Shown: positions 1 through 13,955, numbered from the stretch's first letter. The stretch is DNA of 64,000 nucleotides from Vitellaria paradoxa (GCA_019916065.1 CM034241.1:14703728-14767727); one strand, 5' to 3'. Numbers and translations are program-made. Notes: generated by a model from the sequence alone, not told the origin.

Positions 1-3000
1 ATCTTCGAAAAGCACTGCAAACCCTTGAGTTGGTCAAATAATTCATCGATCCTAGGCAGTGGGTACCTATTCTTTACTATCACCTTCTTTATTTATTGTA
101 ATCGATGCACATCCACAATGAGCCATCTTTCTTTGCCTCGAATAATGCCAGTGCTCCCCATGGGGAAGTACTAGGACGAATGAAACCTTTAGCAATCAAA
201 TCTCAAGTTAAGCCTTCTACTCAACTAGTTTTGTTGGAGCAAGTCTATAAGGCACTATGGGTATCGACTATGTGCTTGGAACCAAATCAATACTAAATTC
301 CACTTCTTGTTTAGGTGGCAACTCTATCAAGTCTTTTGGGAATATATTTGAAAACTCACACACAACTGGTGGCAACTCTGCCTCACTACTCACCTCCTCC
401 TCCAAACCTAAGCTGGTAAATAAGCTATACAAATCAACCCTTTTCTACTTGTCTAGAAAAGGTGTGACTAAAGAATCTCTACAATCACCAATGAATCGTA
501 TCTGATCACCCTCAGATGTATGCAAGATTACTCTCCCTTTGGCACAATCTATTATTGCTTGATAAGCCAACAATTAATCTATGTCAAGAATAATATCAAA
601 GTTGTTTATCTCTGGCACAATCAAATTGAATAGCAAACAATGATCGGATGCGGAAATCTCATCAATTATGATGATCTCACACCCTCTTACAAATATGAGT
701 TAAAATAGTGTGACCCCCAATTAGTGTCTCAACACGCACAAGTAAGGCTAATCATTCCACAACTAATTTCAATGCAAATGCAAAACGTGTAGAAATAAAT
801 AAATGCGATGCTCTAATATCTATAAGTACTGTAGATCTAGAAGTAAAAACAGGAAAGTACCTCTAACCACAATCGGTTCAGTAGGCCCATCACCTCCTGT
901 CAATGCAAAAAACTCTTTCCTATGTTTGCGTAGCTGGTGGCTTGCACCTTTCTGGCCCTATTGAGATCCACCCTACATTGTCCTTAAAAATTATGGTTGC
1001 ACGACCTATGATCCTAATGGTCTAAAACTCTGCCGATAAGAAACTGATTGAGTGGGTTGCTGTGGTCAAACAACACTTGAAGTCCCCTGCCCTTGTGGGC
1101 AATCTCTTTGAATATGGCCCTATTGGCCACATTGGTAACATGACCTCGAATCAATCCTCTGCTTAACACTACCTACCCAACCCCTTTGAGTACATTCTGA
1201 TTTTTTATGTCTTGGTTACTTGCACTGGAAACAAATAATTGAACTTTGTGAAGTTGTCCTAGTTGTAGAATGAATAGGAGGTGCATTGCTCCACTAATAC
1301 TGTGAAGCTTTTCTTTGTCTCTTTTTCTTTTCCTCATGTTTGGTGGAGGAGCTAAACTCTTACCCTACCTGTTATTTATCTGCTGCCTTGTGTCATTTAG
1401 GTCTTTCTCTACTATTAAAGCTTGGGATGTCAACATTTTGTAGTCTTCCAAATGTAGAAGTACTATCCTACCCCTACTGGCTAGACTCAAACCCTCTTAA
1501 ATCTTCGACGTTTGTTATACTTCGTTGAAACCATCTCTAGTGCATACTTAGAAAGAGTAAAAAACTTACGCTCATACTCTAAGACTATCATCGTACCTTG
1601 GATCAAATTCATGGACTCATCTCTTTTTACACCTCTCACTGGCAGTGGACAAAACTATTTCCTAAACATCACCTTGAATTTCTCCTAAGTTATTTTACTC
1701 ACATCCTAAGAATCTTCTATAAATGTTCACCAATCATTTGCTTTTCCAATCACTTGAAATGTTGTGTAAGACACCTTCACCTGATCTTGAATAATCCTTA
1801 TCACATTAAATATCCTCCCACACTATGATAGGAAATTCTCAACTATATCTGGATTTGCCTCTCTATCAAATGTTGGTGGATTCATCCTCTTGAACATAGT
1901 TAACGCTGAAATATATTCGTCTTTTTGTACTTCTCCTATGATCTTCATCATAGCTGTGACCATATTCCACATAAATTCTTTTGGGTTAACTAGACCTCCT
2001 TGAGAAACATTGGCCACCCCAGCCTGATCCTTAACAACTTAAGGTGCATTAGCCACCCTGCCTGCTCGTTTTCTACTTAGGGAACATCAGCCTCTAGTGG
2101 AACTTCAGCACTAGATGGGACCTCTACTCCCAGTGGTGCATTAGCCACTCTTGGTGGTACCTCTGCTCTAATTCCTATACGTGACTCCCGATCATGAACC
2201 ATGTCAGGTTGCATATGCATATCCTCAATTGCTGGGACTCTTCGTCCCTAACCTCAACCATGACTATGACCTCAGCCACAGCCTCGACCGCTAGCATTGG
2301 AGGCATATTCTAAAAATGGAAACCATGAAGAGAATAAGAAATTGATTATTATCAATCCACAATTTTGATTCCCAACAATTCTCATGAAATTAGATAAGAC
2401 ATGTAAGCATGCTATCACATAGAAACCTTGTTCCTTACTATTCCTGGGTATTCTAACCTAAGCTTTAATGCAAATCAATCACACCCTGAATTTTCACAAA
2501 CTCAATAATATGAACAGACAACCATAAACCATCAATCCAAACTAATCAGAGCCAATTATATTTAATGATAATGAACTAACAACCTTCATACTTAGATTAA
2601 AAAAATCCATCTCTGGTCTCCCAAACCGAGACTTACACAATAATCAAATTCCAATAAAAAAATAAATAAAAATAAAATGAATAATTATGCAGTTCTCTCC
2701 CTAAATATAATTAGTGAGCTACTCAAAATATCTACTCTGCCTAAGCGGTCCTATCATAACCATTGTCTGGTGCAACACTCGCACTTGCATCTGAAGTTGT
2801 AGGGGTATAAGCACAATATACCAATATGTATTAAAATAATCAACTAATGCTCAAAAAAAAAAATTAAACAAATTATGCACGGGTGCCCTAGCAAGAATCT
2901 CTAACATACCATGCCCACACACATCACACATCACAATTATTTAAATTTAAATATTTTGAACTTGAAATAAAATAAAATAAATTATTTTAACAAACCATAA

Positions 3001-3569
3001 TCTCAATCCATTGGGTTAGGAATTGCTTTCTAGTCAACCTACGCCTTAGTTATATGATATCAAAAATATCAATTCAACTACGCTTCGCAGGTTACTAGTC
3101 TACTGGACATGATGACCGACCCCGCGTGAGTTCCTAGTCTTTCAACTAGCAAAGCTTTCAGTACCGTCTATTAATCCTACTACCTCTCTTGACCCAAAAC
3201 CAAAATCATAAAATTAATGAATAAATAATTTATTTATTTATTCAATTCCAAGTCATTCTTTAAAAATATTTCTTTCCCTTATTCAAGGTTCCATAATTAA
3301 ATTTTTGTGCCAACTTGATTTCAATTCCTCAAAATTAAAATAAATTTATACCATCTTTTTTTATCTGCAAGACAACCACAATCATACAATTAATTATACA
3401 ACAATAAATCAAATAATCACATAAATTCATCAATTTAAATCACACATAATAAATTTAATTTTTATTTGACTTGACCCCTGCCTCAATTTAATTCTGCAGA
3501 AAAAAATAGAGTATTGCTCAGATTCGCACTAAACTAATGCTTCAGACTAGGAACAAAAGCTCTTAGGAC
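1..3569 (-). mobile_element. Decayed Ty3/Gypsy retrotransposon (RT to gag), truncated by window edge
   Basis: Reading the minus strand, positions 1-230 encode a broken reverse transcriptase: fragments such as SPWGA, KKDGSL, MCIDY and [15 protein letters not shown] match the fingers of Ty3/Gypsy RT, with stops and frameshifts between them. Further upstream on that strand, near 1,196-1,240, is a damaged CCHC zinc knuckle, and 1,823-2,017 holds a gag-like frame containing MNPPTFDREANPD. The order gag, then RT, agrees with minus orientation. About 2,300-3,570 is non-coding 5' leader ending in a poor match to an initiator-Met tRNA primer site (TGGTCCTAAGAGC, about 3,559-3,571). No intact polyprotein remains. 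Confidence 0.8.
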
Positions 3570-4094
3570 CAACACTTGATGTCAAGTCACCACCCAAAAA
3601 AAAAAAAAAAAAAAGCTACCTATCTCTCTGTGTTTCTCTGGTATCTTTTTTTTTTCTTTCTACTGAACTACTTTTGCTCAGCATGCACATATAAGTGTGT
3701 ATATATATACAGATAGCATGCCCGGGTGATTCTAGAATGTTAATTCCAAGTAGGATTCCAAGTTTACACTTAGCTAAACTCCTAATCACATACTGACAAG
3801 TGCAATATATATAATATTATTATTTGGTAAATATATATATATGAATATATATATCGACACACATAGCAGTGTGGATTAAAAAATAATATTTTCATTAAAT
3901 TAATAATTTATCATAAGTAAACTATAATTTTTAAAATTCACAAAAATGTTTAAAAATTAAAAAAAAAATCCTCATACAATTTGTGCATCCAGAATAAAAA
4001 ATTCCTCAAAATTTAAATCAACTAAATAGTTTTTTTATTGAATTAAATATTAATTAAAGAAATTAACAAGAATTAAAATTTCTGGGTCATCACA
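3570..4094 (-). mobile_element. Gypsy LTR, approximate bounds
   Basis: On the minus strand a TGTGATGACCC start lies at 4,094, directly preceded by a sequence (4,095-4,135) resembling the end of Gypsy pol: TCGAGGACAAAATTTTTTTA followed by a GGAGGG tract. About 525 bp later a primer-site-like sequence leads into the gag leader. An LTR with pol-end sequence on one side and a primer site on the other suggests the remains of two elements sharing one LTR. The 3' edge of the LTR is uncertain because of a poly-A tract at 3,596-3,614. Confidence 0.5.
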
Positions 4095-4210
4095 TCTTAC
4101 CCTCCTAAAAAAATTTTGTCCTCGAAATTAGAAAATACCTGAATTATTGAATAATTCTACATACTTATTCTTTATCTCTGACTCTCATAATATCCCATTC
4201 GTAATAAATA

Positions 4211-5313
4211 GCATAAAGTACAAAAATCACCCTTACACTTTACCCTCAATCTCACTTTAGTCTCACTAGTTTCAATTGCAATAGTCAAATCCCTGCACTT
4301 TCGGTCAACCAGCAAAGTAGTCCTTCCATCTATTACCTCTTAACTATAACCATTAAGGCAAGGGTAAAACCGTCATCTCTCTAAAAATTTTCGCTCTCTA
4401 ACTTTTTTCACTGTTCTTCATTTTTTAGTGACTTTTCAGCCACTATTCAGCCCTTTTCGGTGATACCACTGGACTCCATGCTTGCCAACCTCTCTTCTTC
4501 AATCTTAGGTGGTTGGGCTTGATTTTCCAGTGACCTATCAGCCACCATGGCTGCTAAAGAACCTCCAGATCCACCGCCCAACATTCTAGATGATGTGGAT
4601 GTAACTTTCAGCCATGTTTTGGTTATTTTTTATCATCCTATGGTGAGTCTGGCACCCTCCTATGTAAATATTGGTTTGACCGTATTTTTTCTTTTCCTGT
4701 TACAACTTAAGTGAATCCTAACTCGATTCATGTCCCTGATAAAGAAACTAGAGCTCCTCTTGAGTTGGTTTATACCCATTTGAATCAAGATGAAATTCCT
4801 TCTCATTTTGTTGATTTCAGTCAAATTTCCTCAATGATTCTTGCTAAAGTCGAAGAGATACAATTTGTTTTTCTTCAATCAACATTAGGAAATAATCTTC
4901 AAGCTGCCAGCATTGTTTCAGCAAATTCTCGAGTGGATTTGGCCCCAAAAAACCCTCTAATCGACCTCCAAAGTTTCGGCTTTGTCCCTCCCATTTTTCC
5001 AATGGTTTCAACAACTCTGGCATCCCTTGCTCAGGCAACCAGTCTAGCTTTCGGTGCCAGCACTAGCTTTGCCATGGCAACTGGTCGGTAACCTCATAGT
5101 TCTTCAGCTGCCATCCCTTTTCCCTCAAACCCTAATCCTATGAGAAAATGACAATTTTACCCTTGCCCTAGTGGTTGCAATTAATGGATAACAGACAGAA
5201 GGATTATATTGCTGCTTGACTGAAAGTGTAGGAATTTGACTGTCATAATTGAAACTAGCAGGATCAAGGTGAGACCATGAATAAAGTGTAAGGGTACTTT
5301 TTATACTTTACCC
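4211..5313. mobile_element. Mutator-like (MULE) non-autonomous element, 1,103 bp
   Basis: Perfect 9-bp direct repeats TAATAAATA at 4,202-4,210 and 5,314-5,322 flank the element, the hallmark target duplication of Mutator-like elements. The first 170 bp or so (4,211-4,381) align as an imperfect inverted repeat with the last 170 bp (about 5,140-5,313); both carry a TAAAGTA...CCCTTACACTTTA block, a GTTTCAATT block and a GGCAAGGGTAAAA block. No transposase was recognised. The interior has two open frames, so it may be a Pack-MULE carrying captured host sequence. Confidence 0.85.
4547..5091 (+). other. Open frames inside the MULE, possible captured gene fragment
   Basis: An ATG frame of 55 codons (4,547-4,714) begins MAAKEPPDPPP, in the context CCACCATGG. 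A second frame (4,711-5,091, no early ATG) continues for 126 codons and is rich in Ser, Ala and Leu, with the text VPDKETRAPLELVYTHL. A GTGAGT at 4,643 and a pyrimidine-rich AG at 4,710-4,711 look like an intron, but joining there puts TGA in frame, so a simple spliced gene does not result. I do not recognise the family. It could be a pseudogenised captured exon pair or chance open sequence. Confidence 0.3.
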
Positions 5314-5489
5314 TAATAAATATTGTTTATATATTTCATATAATCCTTTTGGTTCCACTGTTTCAATTCATTTATTTTACATCGAACTCTAAATCTTTTG
5401 TTCTTTTTATAACTCTCATTAATAAATCACAACTATCAAATCCTCCAATTTTATACTTTCAATGGTTAAATTATCATAGAATAGACATT

Positions 5490-7208
5490 CCCTGAGGAGA
5501 TGACTCGATTCTTAGCAATTTTATTACTTGACAAATTTTTGCACTTGGAAATTGTCATTTGCAAGCATTTCAATTTTAGCATTCTCTCATTCTTTACCAA
5601 GTGTTTCTATTTCTTAAATATATTAAAGTATTTGATTTATTTTTTAAAAAATAAACACATACTTTTCTTGTTGAATCATCAATGAAGGTTAAGTAGTAGG
5701 ATGAGTCATTGCGATATGAAATAAGAGTAGGTACCCAAATATCAATGTGAATTAGTTCTAACTTTTTCTATTTCAACATTTTGCCAGCCTGTGAGAAGTT
5801 CACCTTTTTCTATTTGTTGTAATACTGTCTTCACACAAACTTAGATCAACTGATTTTAATTTTAGTAATTTTTCCTTCAAACACATCATCTTCATCCATT
5901 TTTTCACTCATATAACTTAACCTATAATGCCAAAATTTTGTATCAACTGCCCATTTTTGCTATAATAATTATATCCCTACTATTTGTAGTCATATAAAGA
6001 GTGTCCATCTTTTTACCTCGAGCCACTACCATAGCCTTTTTTGTGATTTCTACGAACCAGACATGAAAGATATAGAATATCTTTCATCATCAAGTTGACC
6101 CATATGTATCAAGTTTCTTTCCAAACCAGGAATGTATCTCACATTCCTTAACACTCAAATAGTCCCTATTTGCATTTTTATTCTTACATCAACCGTACTT
6201 ATAATCTTCAAAAGTTGATCATTAACTAAATAAACCTTACCGAAATCACCATCCACATAATTTTCATGATTTCATAACTACAACAAGCATGAAGTAAAGC
6301 CTTTGAATCTAGTACCCAAGACTCAAGAAGGCTATCAATGATAAGAATCAAAGCATCACCAATATCTTCAATAGCATTAACAGTTTGTTTATTCTTACCT
6401 TTTTCATTTGTTTTCTTAGAAGCCTAACACTCGTTTCTGAAGTGTCCCAATTTTCCACAATTCCAATATCCTGAAGAAGATCTAGAATTCTCATTATTAC
6501 TGGACTTCGACTTGCTCCTAAATCTCGATTTGGACTTACCATGATCCAACTTCCTGGATAGTGTTTTGCCCTTGCTTTCTGTACTTAATATAGTTCCTAA
6601 TGTTTGACTTGTTTCTGTTTTACGAATGACTTTGATAGTAATTAGATCCTTAACATCATTAATTTTAATTTATTTTTACCAATAGAATTGCTTACCATTG
6701 TTATCATGTCATTCTAACTATCATGTAGGGATGACAAAAGGATCAAGGCTCGAAACTCATCATCATAGTCTATCTCTACCAACTCAACAGAGTTGTAACA
6801 GTGTTGAACACATTCAAATGTTCTGTCACAGAAGCATCTTCCTGTATCTTCAAAGTAAATAGCTGCCTCATTAGATGTAACTTATTTGTTGCAACAGGCT
6901 TCTCATACATATCTGACAACATTAAGAGATGCAGTGGTTTATTCCTATTGCAATATTAAACTCCACCTTACGTGCCAATGATAGCCGAACCACACTTGGA
7001 GCTTTCTTGTCTAGACCTTTCAATTCTATGTCACTCATCTTATGAGGTGTCTTCTCTATCAACAATAGATACAGATCTCTACTATAGTAGTCTTCAATTT
7101 TGCATCCTCCCAAATCCAAAGTTTGAATCATTAAACTTCTTAATCGTCACTTTTCCTTCTTGTCTAAATATTGCTTCCACTCATAACGAACCCTAGGCTC
7201 TAATACTA
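5490..7208 (-). mobile_element. Copia retrotransposon remnant: gag and integrase
   Basis: On the minus strand 5,676-5,765 reads LELIHIDIWVPTLISY then YYLTFID, the start of the Copia integrase core domain. About 6,421-6,470 reads WNCGKLGHFRNEC, a gag zinc knuckle whose first Cys is replaced by Tyr. The gag region extends to about 7,190, and a primer-site-like GCTCTAATACTAGTT abuts the LTR. The order LTR, gag, integrase running leftward fixes minus orientation. Stops and frameshifts are frequent and no RT or 3' LTR follows, so the element is truncated. Confidence 0.75.
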
Positions 7209-7210
7209 GT

Positions 7211-7564
7211 TATTTGGAAAATCGAATAGATTTTCGTGATTCTTAGGAACGAGAGCAAAGTGATTAAAAGAAGAATAAAAGTGAAAGATAAAATCACATA
7301 GACGAGATATAGAGATTTTATGTGATTCACCACTAGGGCTAAATTTACGTTGTTACTAACTGTTCTCTCTTATTATCAAATTTCATGTTCAATTATACAG
7401 GAAACAAAGTATTTATATATATATATATAAACCTTTAAAAAAAATGCCAAACTTGGAGCTCATTAACTAAAGTTTAGGAAACTTCCAAATCGGACCAAGA
7501 AACATTTTCAGGTTGGGTCAAAATGGAATCCAGGCCTTATTTTTCAAATTCCACAAATTCAACA
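7211..7564 (-). mobile_element. Copia 5' LTR
   Basis: About 354 bp whose ends (TTATTTGG at left, AATTCAACA at right) correspond to the complement of TG...CA termini. It aligns through most of its length with the LTR at 57,212-57,576, sharing the GATTCACCACT, CAATTATA and CATTAACTAA blocks and the GTCAAAATGGAAT block near the right end. It contains a short AT microsatellite at about 7,414-7,430. Confidence 0.7.
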
Positions 7565-7608
7565 ATTATATATTAGTCCCTTACATTATTAGAAATATTC
7601 CGATTTTA

Positions 7609-7685
7609 GTGGTTTGTTTTGTTTTGTTTTGTTTTTTTGTTTTTGTTTTTGTTTTTGTTTTTTTGGTTTTTTTTTTTTTTTTTGG
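7609..7685. repeat. (GTTTT)n / poly-T simple repeat
   Basis: A run of GTTTT and GTTTTT units followed by a long T tract. It lies between the Copia LTR and the left edge of OSC unit 1. Predicted short proteins here are low-complexity artefacts. Confidence 0.9.
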
Positions 7686-9400
7686 TTATAGGAAACGTAT
7701 TTTATGTTGAATCTACATTTTAAAGCTCTAATATTTACTTTTAATTTCATTGTAATTCTAGAATAGAATCCTAACACTTCCTAGAAATGCACTCTAATAT
7801 TTCATATTGCATATACTTATTACATGCTATACTGGTCAAGGTTTTTCTAATAATTAATTGATCTCTAATGTTCATAATCAATTTTTTCGTACTCAAATCA
7901 AGCCTAAAATAAATTTGTAAAGAGATATAAATTTTGATAGTAACTATAATATTATTTTATTATGATTTAATGTAATAATTACATGATCAAATCTCAAACA
8001 GCCAAAACAGTCGCGTATATTGAAATATCTCTTTTTATTTTATATATATATATATATATATGATTTTGACATGATAAAGGTAACAGTGCTAATGTTTTAC
8101 AATTATTATTATCACTAGTATTAATATTGTTAACCATGGAAGACCAACATTAACCTCTTGATTTGGATCACGAGGATGATGATTGATTGATGTTACATGA
8201 TCATTTTCACATACAACAAACAAAGCACTATATAAAACCTTTGCCTTACCCTCTAGAATTACCAAAACCTCAAACCTTCTCCTGAGAGATAGAGATTTAT
8301 CTTCCTTCTTTTAGAGTGCCAACAAATTGTTAATCTTTTGATTTGTTTAAGAAGAAGATGGCAATTTGACTTTGTTACGGTATTCTGCAAGTGCCCATAA
8401 TGGGTATATATTCCTGTAGGCTGCGTAGTGTAACATGCAGTTTTTCATAAAAACTCCTGTAATTTCCTGGTGGCCAACAAAAAATAATAATAAGTAAATA
8501 AATTCTATACACATTTAATTAGCGAATGTTGAAAAGTAAAGAACATTGCTAAAAAAATTAAAATTAAAAATTTCAATGCTCTGGGCCTTGATTTATACGA
8601 AAGTCAATGAAAAATATTTTGTTTATTATTCATACCGTTGAGTGAGTATATTAATTATTTCATTTTGTAAAATTTTATTAATTGAGAGATATAAAAGAAA
8701 AAATAAATAATAGTTATAAATTTGACTGATGAAAATACTTAATTAAGCAGGTGGTATTGGATGTAACATTTGAATAAAGGGCTATAAAATTAAAATTAGA
8801 AGTAAATAGTAGTTATAAAAAGAAAATATTCCAAATAAATATTTTTTTGCCCTAAAAATTAAATTTTAATAAACTAAAAATTGAAATTCCAAATATATGA
8901 ATTTGTACTTCTGGTACAACAAAGGTTCGAGTATTTAGAATTTCAGTAAAAAGGAAATTTTTAGCCCAAAACTTTATTTTTCTTCTAAAACATTTCATAT
9001 TCAATTTGGTAATGAAATTACTAAAATAGGTAGGAAAATTTGGAAATTATTTTACACAAACGCTCAAATGGTGAGTAGTTTAAAGGGTACAAGAGAAATA
9101 AAACAAAATTCTGATAAAAATGGAATTCAACAAAAAAAAAAAGGACAGAAAACAAAGACTTCAGGAACACCCTCCAGTTTCCTTGTATAATAGAATTGAT
9201 TATTATTATTTTTATGTAATGTTACCCTCCATTACTATTGTATATGAATGCTAATTAAACTTGAGTATACCGTGCGGTGGATTAGTAAATCACCTCTTGG
9301 GGGAAATCTCCGTCTTCCAGTTGTGAATTGATGAGCAACTTTGCAGCACGATGTAGAGGTGTAGGGTCTCTCTCAGCCTAATCAATCACATTTTACAAAT

Positions 9401-9443
9401 TATTTTATTTTATTTTATTTTATTTTATTTTATTTTATTTTGA

Positions 9444-9485
<42 letters not shown>
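9401..9485. repeat. (TTTTA)n then (AT)n microsatellite in intron 14 of copy 1
   Basis: About eight TTTTA units followed by a long AT run. In copies 2 (24,781-24,830) and 3 (40,019-40,065) the same place has far fewer units and an ATCTAT motif. Confidence 0.9.
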
Positions 9486-9488
<3 letters not shown>

Positions 9489-12400
9489 TATATCTATATT
9501 GATGATGTTGATGCAAGCACAAGATCGAATGAGTACGCGGAGGAATTTTACCTGACCAGCATGAATTAGAGCCATCATTGCCCACGAAGTGTGCACCAAA
9601 TTGGATTTGTTTTCTTCAAGTGGTATATATTTCTGTTTTTTTGTAAAGAAAAATGAGAGTATGGGCTTAATTAAGCACAGAGATTGAATTAATGAACGAA
9701 ATTGATTAAAAGAAATTGCTTCTAGTCAGGAGGAGTTGCAAACCTTTTCGGGGCAAGAAAGGTAGCTCTCTCCCCACCCTCCATTATCTCTTTGGGAATT
9801 CAGCAAAAATTGGACAGCTCTACGAACTGCTTCACAATTTTCATAAGTCTTCCCAGCTGCTGCAAACCCTCCCACTGCAAACCAAGTGCCGTAAGTGAAG
9901 CAAACCCCCCAATTACCGTACCTGCACATTGACATCCACGAGAGATTAATATCCGGATGAGGACATGGCTGTGACTGCAAACAAGTTTTTAGGCACGTCA
10001 AAAGCCTAGACACACCGAAATTAGTGGAATTGGAGAATTAGTCGGCAGATATTGTTTTAGGCATATGAGGCCTATAATATCATTTCAAAAAGGAAATTTC
10101 AAGTTTTTGAAATTTTAAGTCAGACGGCGTGACAATTGAGATTTATCTAGTTGAACCCATTTTTGATACTTAAAAATATTATTTTCTACTTTTTCGGGCA
10201 GTTTTTTATTATTGTATTAAAAAATCTAATTTTTTTTTTCTGTCTGAAATGTTAGAATTTATCGTTTTCAGTTCTATCAACCAATATATCATTTTTTTTT
10301 TTTTTTATGCATCTTATCGGTAAAAGTCTTCATGTCACATAGCATTACTCTAAAAACAAGAAGAAGTAAAATTTGTAGAACACTAGCTAACATTATAGGT
10401 ACCAAGATCCATCTGGCATTTGGATGTTTTCAAGGAAACGAATTGCATTCGTGATGAAAGCTTCAATTTCCTTCTTGCGGTGTCCCGGGTACAATTTCAT
10501 GAATAGCACAAAAGCCTGGATTGCCGATCCAGTACATTCTACGTACTCGTGTTCAATGACAATATCAGCAAAAAACTCTGTAGGATTAAGAAGCTGCGGC
10601 CAACAAGGAGGGCAACAAACTCAAAAAAATAAATAATTAAATAAAAAATTAAATATATTACTATACATTTTTATATTTATTTTATTTTTTTGGTAGTGCT
10701 TCAAAAAATGCATTGAAAATTCGCACCTCTAGCCAAGCCCCTGCTTTTACTGGCTCCCACGCCGCTAAACCCCCAGTTTTGCTCTGTAAATTAAATTTGA
10801 TAAGGTGTTGTTCTTACTTTTACAGGAGAAATATTTTAACAAGCAGGAAATTAGATAAAACAAATTCATTTAAGTGATTAATTTTACCTGTAATGAAAGA
10901 ATAAGATTCACAGATTCGTATAACATTTTTGGGTCATGTTTTTCACCAACTATTTCAGGTGGCAGTTGAGACAGCAATAAACAACACTGCAAAGCCAAAA
11001 AAAAAAATCATTCACAGGATCAAGATTTTATTCGTAGACCTCCATGTTAAACCATGGAATTGTTAAAAAAAAAAAAAAAAATTACCTTAAGCCCCTCTGC
11101 AGTGCAGTCTGAGACTTGCCAACCATGGTCTTGATCAGAGAACGTCCAGGATCCTTTAGAAATGTGCCTGAACATTTTTTTGAAATTGCCGGAAGGGTTA
11201 TCTTTTACCTATTTAGGTATTTAAACAAGCAAGCAAGGATTATATTAGTAAATTATATTGTCATGAAATAGCAATAAAAAAATAATAATAAGTATTACTA
11301 AATTTGGGGAAAATATAATACCTGTGATTTCTTTATGAAATCATGCCCCTTCTTAAGAGTTTCTGCTGCTTCCTCGAGTAGATTACAAGCTAATACTGCT
11401 TGAACTGCAAAGCCCGTGTCCCATTGTTGGCTGCCAAAACTCTACATCCAACGAAAAAATAAAAAAAATTAACAACATATATAGGTTTTAGATAGATTTC
11501 TTTCTTTATTTCTTTCTTCCTTTATCTGTCTTTCTTTTTTTCTTTTTTTATTTTCCCCTTCAATTACTTCAAATTTACTTTAATTATATTTAGAAAATGG
11601 GCTAATATATACCTGCATTTTCATTCCATCTTCAGCCACCCAAATGTAATCAGGGACCCTCGCGAGATGCTTCTTGAAGTAATCACCATTAGGATCTTCC
11701 ACCCAACAACAGAGCATACATAACACTTTCTCAACGCATCCAATGGTAATGTACCGGCTGTTCTCGTCTTCGTAATGGATGTAGTCCATCGTCACTTTCA
11801 GTGCTCTCTCTCGCACTTTGTTGAAGGGCCAATGCGTGAGCAATGGCTCCGTTGTTAAGTAGAGGCTATCCCAAAGCAAATCCTGTATCAGAGGATGGGG
11901 GTGGTACAAATCTTCCTGCGCCAACAAAAAATTTTTGTGCGATTATTTGGTTTTCTATTGGAGAATTCTTGATTGAAAAAGATGTAACATATATATATAT
12001 ATTTACCTTTGCACACAAATGTCGAACTTTCCTCCAATTAACTTCCTCGTATGGTTGAGAATGGAGCTCTTTCCTCAATTGTCGAACAAGGTCTGTGATG
12101 GGTCCAACGAATCTCTTCCCATATAGGTACGACATTGGCATGTAAACCAATCGACAGTAGCACCACATTTTGCTGCATATATAGAACAGCAAACATACAT
12201 AAGTCGAAAGTGGCTCCTCCATTTTCCATCAAACAATTACAACATGAGATACAGGGGCGAATTCAGATTTGGAGCTCGCTTGAGCTGAAGGTAGAGTAGG
12301 TTAGGGTACAAAAATTTAGGCTAAATAAAAAATTTAAATAGAGAGTAAACTAAACTACAAAAATTTAGTGTGAACTAAATTTGAAAAAAAAAAAAAAAAA

Positions 12401-13955
12401 AAAAGAGAGAGATTTTGAGCAGAAAAAATTATTTTTGAAGCTACCCGCAACAACCTAGAGCAATCCTAGAATCGTTCACCCTAATAACATACCTGGATGC
12501 ATTGGTAAATAGGGAGGAAGGATCCAGAACTCTGGTGGCATGGGATTGCAGCCTGACCAATCAAACAATCCAAATATCTGCACACCAATATTAAAAACAG
12601 AGATAAAAGAGTAAGCAATAATAGCCATAAAACGTCGAGTATCAAAGCTAAGTACAAGAGCAATTTGAATATGGAGCTCTATATACCGAAAGCCATGTCT
12701 TTCCCCAAGAGGGTATGGCAACTACGCCGCCATGATCGTGGATCCATTTTCGCCCTCTTTCCGCGGCATTGTTTCGACCGCCCGATGGGCCGTCTCCGAG
12801 AATACGCATGCAAATATAGTTAAGTACGGTGCAGAACATGATACTGTGGCCCTCTATGTGGAATCCCCAACCTCCATCTTCATTCTTCAGAATTACCCGA
12901 CAAATTTAAATTAAATGGTTGGAGTTAGTAAGTGTGACACTTCTGTCAAAAACATCTAGTGCAAGGATCAAGTCAAATTTTAGAGCTAATACTAATATTT
13001 TTAATTCATATTTGTTAATAGGTGTTTGAGATACTGATTAATGATTAATGAAAACATATCATATATTAATATTTCGCACTTTTGCCATCCCTATCATATA
13101 ATATTACGGTAAGTGTATTTGTTGATTTTTAACTAGTACCCTTAAATACCCGTTAACAGGGTTCTTTTTAATTTAGTGAAGATTTCATTCATACTTACTT
13201 GGTGGTTGTATATGTATCTAAGAATTTCTTCTTTATGTTCGGCCGAAAACATGCTATCCAAATGTCCAGTTATGTATAGACACATGACCTGCAATATTGC
13301 AAGTAGTATAAAATTTTTAACAATTTATTGCGTGTTATATTTAAAAAGTCACAAGAAGAAGAGTGATGGGATGGAGAACAAACCAATGGAGGTAGAAAGT
13401 ATAAAGGGCCTGCATTCTCGGCAGGCCAGTGCCCATCCTCTGCCTGAATGGCTTGAAAGAAGCGCAATGCCCTTTTCATTGTGACTGTGGCAGCCTCATA
13501 GGTAACATCCTCATCTTCCGCAACCTTTACTTGTGGAATTGTTTGCTGAAAATTATTTTCCTTCAATAACTGCATATACAGAATAGGAATACAAAATGAC
13601 ATTAATAAGTAATTATCATTAATTAACTCACTCTTCAAATATGAACATCTATATACTTATATATGTATATGGTAACTTGTCAAATGGTCAAACAACACAA
13701 CGATATGATTCATTATTTGTATAACTTGATGGACAAATCGTTTCTTGATGCAAGATATTCAAATTTTATAAATTTTGTGAGAAAATTTAATTAAATAAGA
13801 AGAAAAACTAAATTATATATGTATGTATACATGTATTTGATAATAATGACGACATAAGATCTATTTAGAACTCTACAAAACTCCATAACAATCTAAAAAT
13901 TTTCAAGAAATTTAAAATTTTTAACTTACTGCATGAATTACAAAATTACAACTTT

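Noticed and set aside
9716..9898. Plus-strand open frames opposite OSC exons (for example at 9,716, 10,424, 12,732, 13,176 and their repeats in units 2 and 3)
   Set aside because: They are antisense shadows of conserved minus-strand exons, recur only because the exons recur, and have no splice or family support.
12038..12232. A functional alternative reading of copy 1 exon 6 from an upstream AG
   Set aside because: The only AG suitably placed is the normal acceptor at 12,173-12,174. No other site puts MWCYCR back in frame with exon 5.
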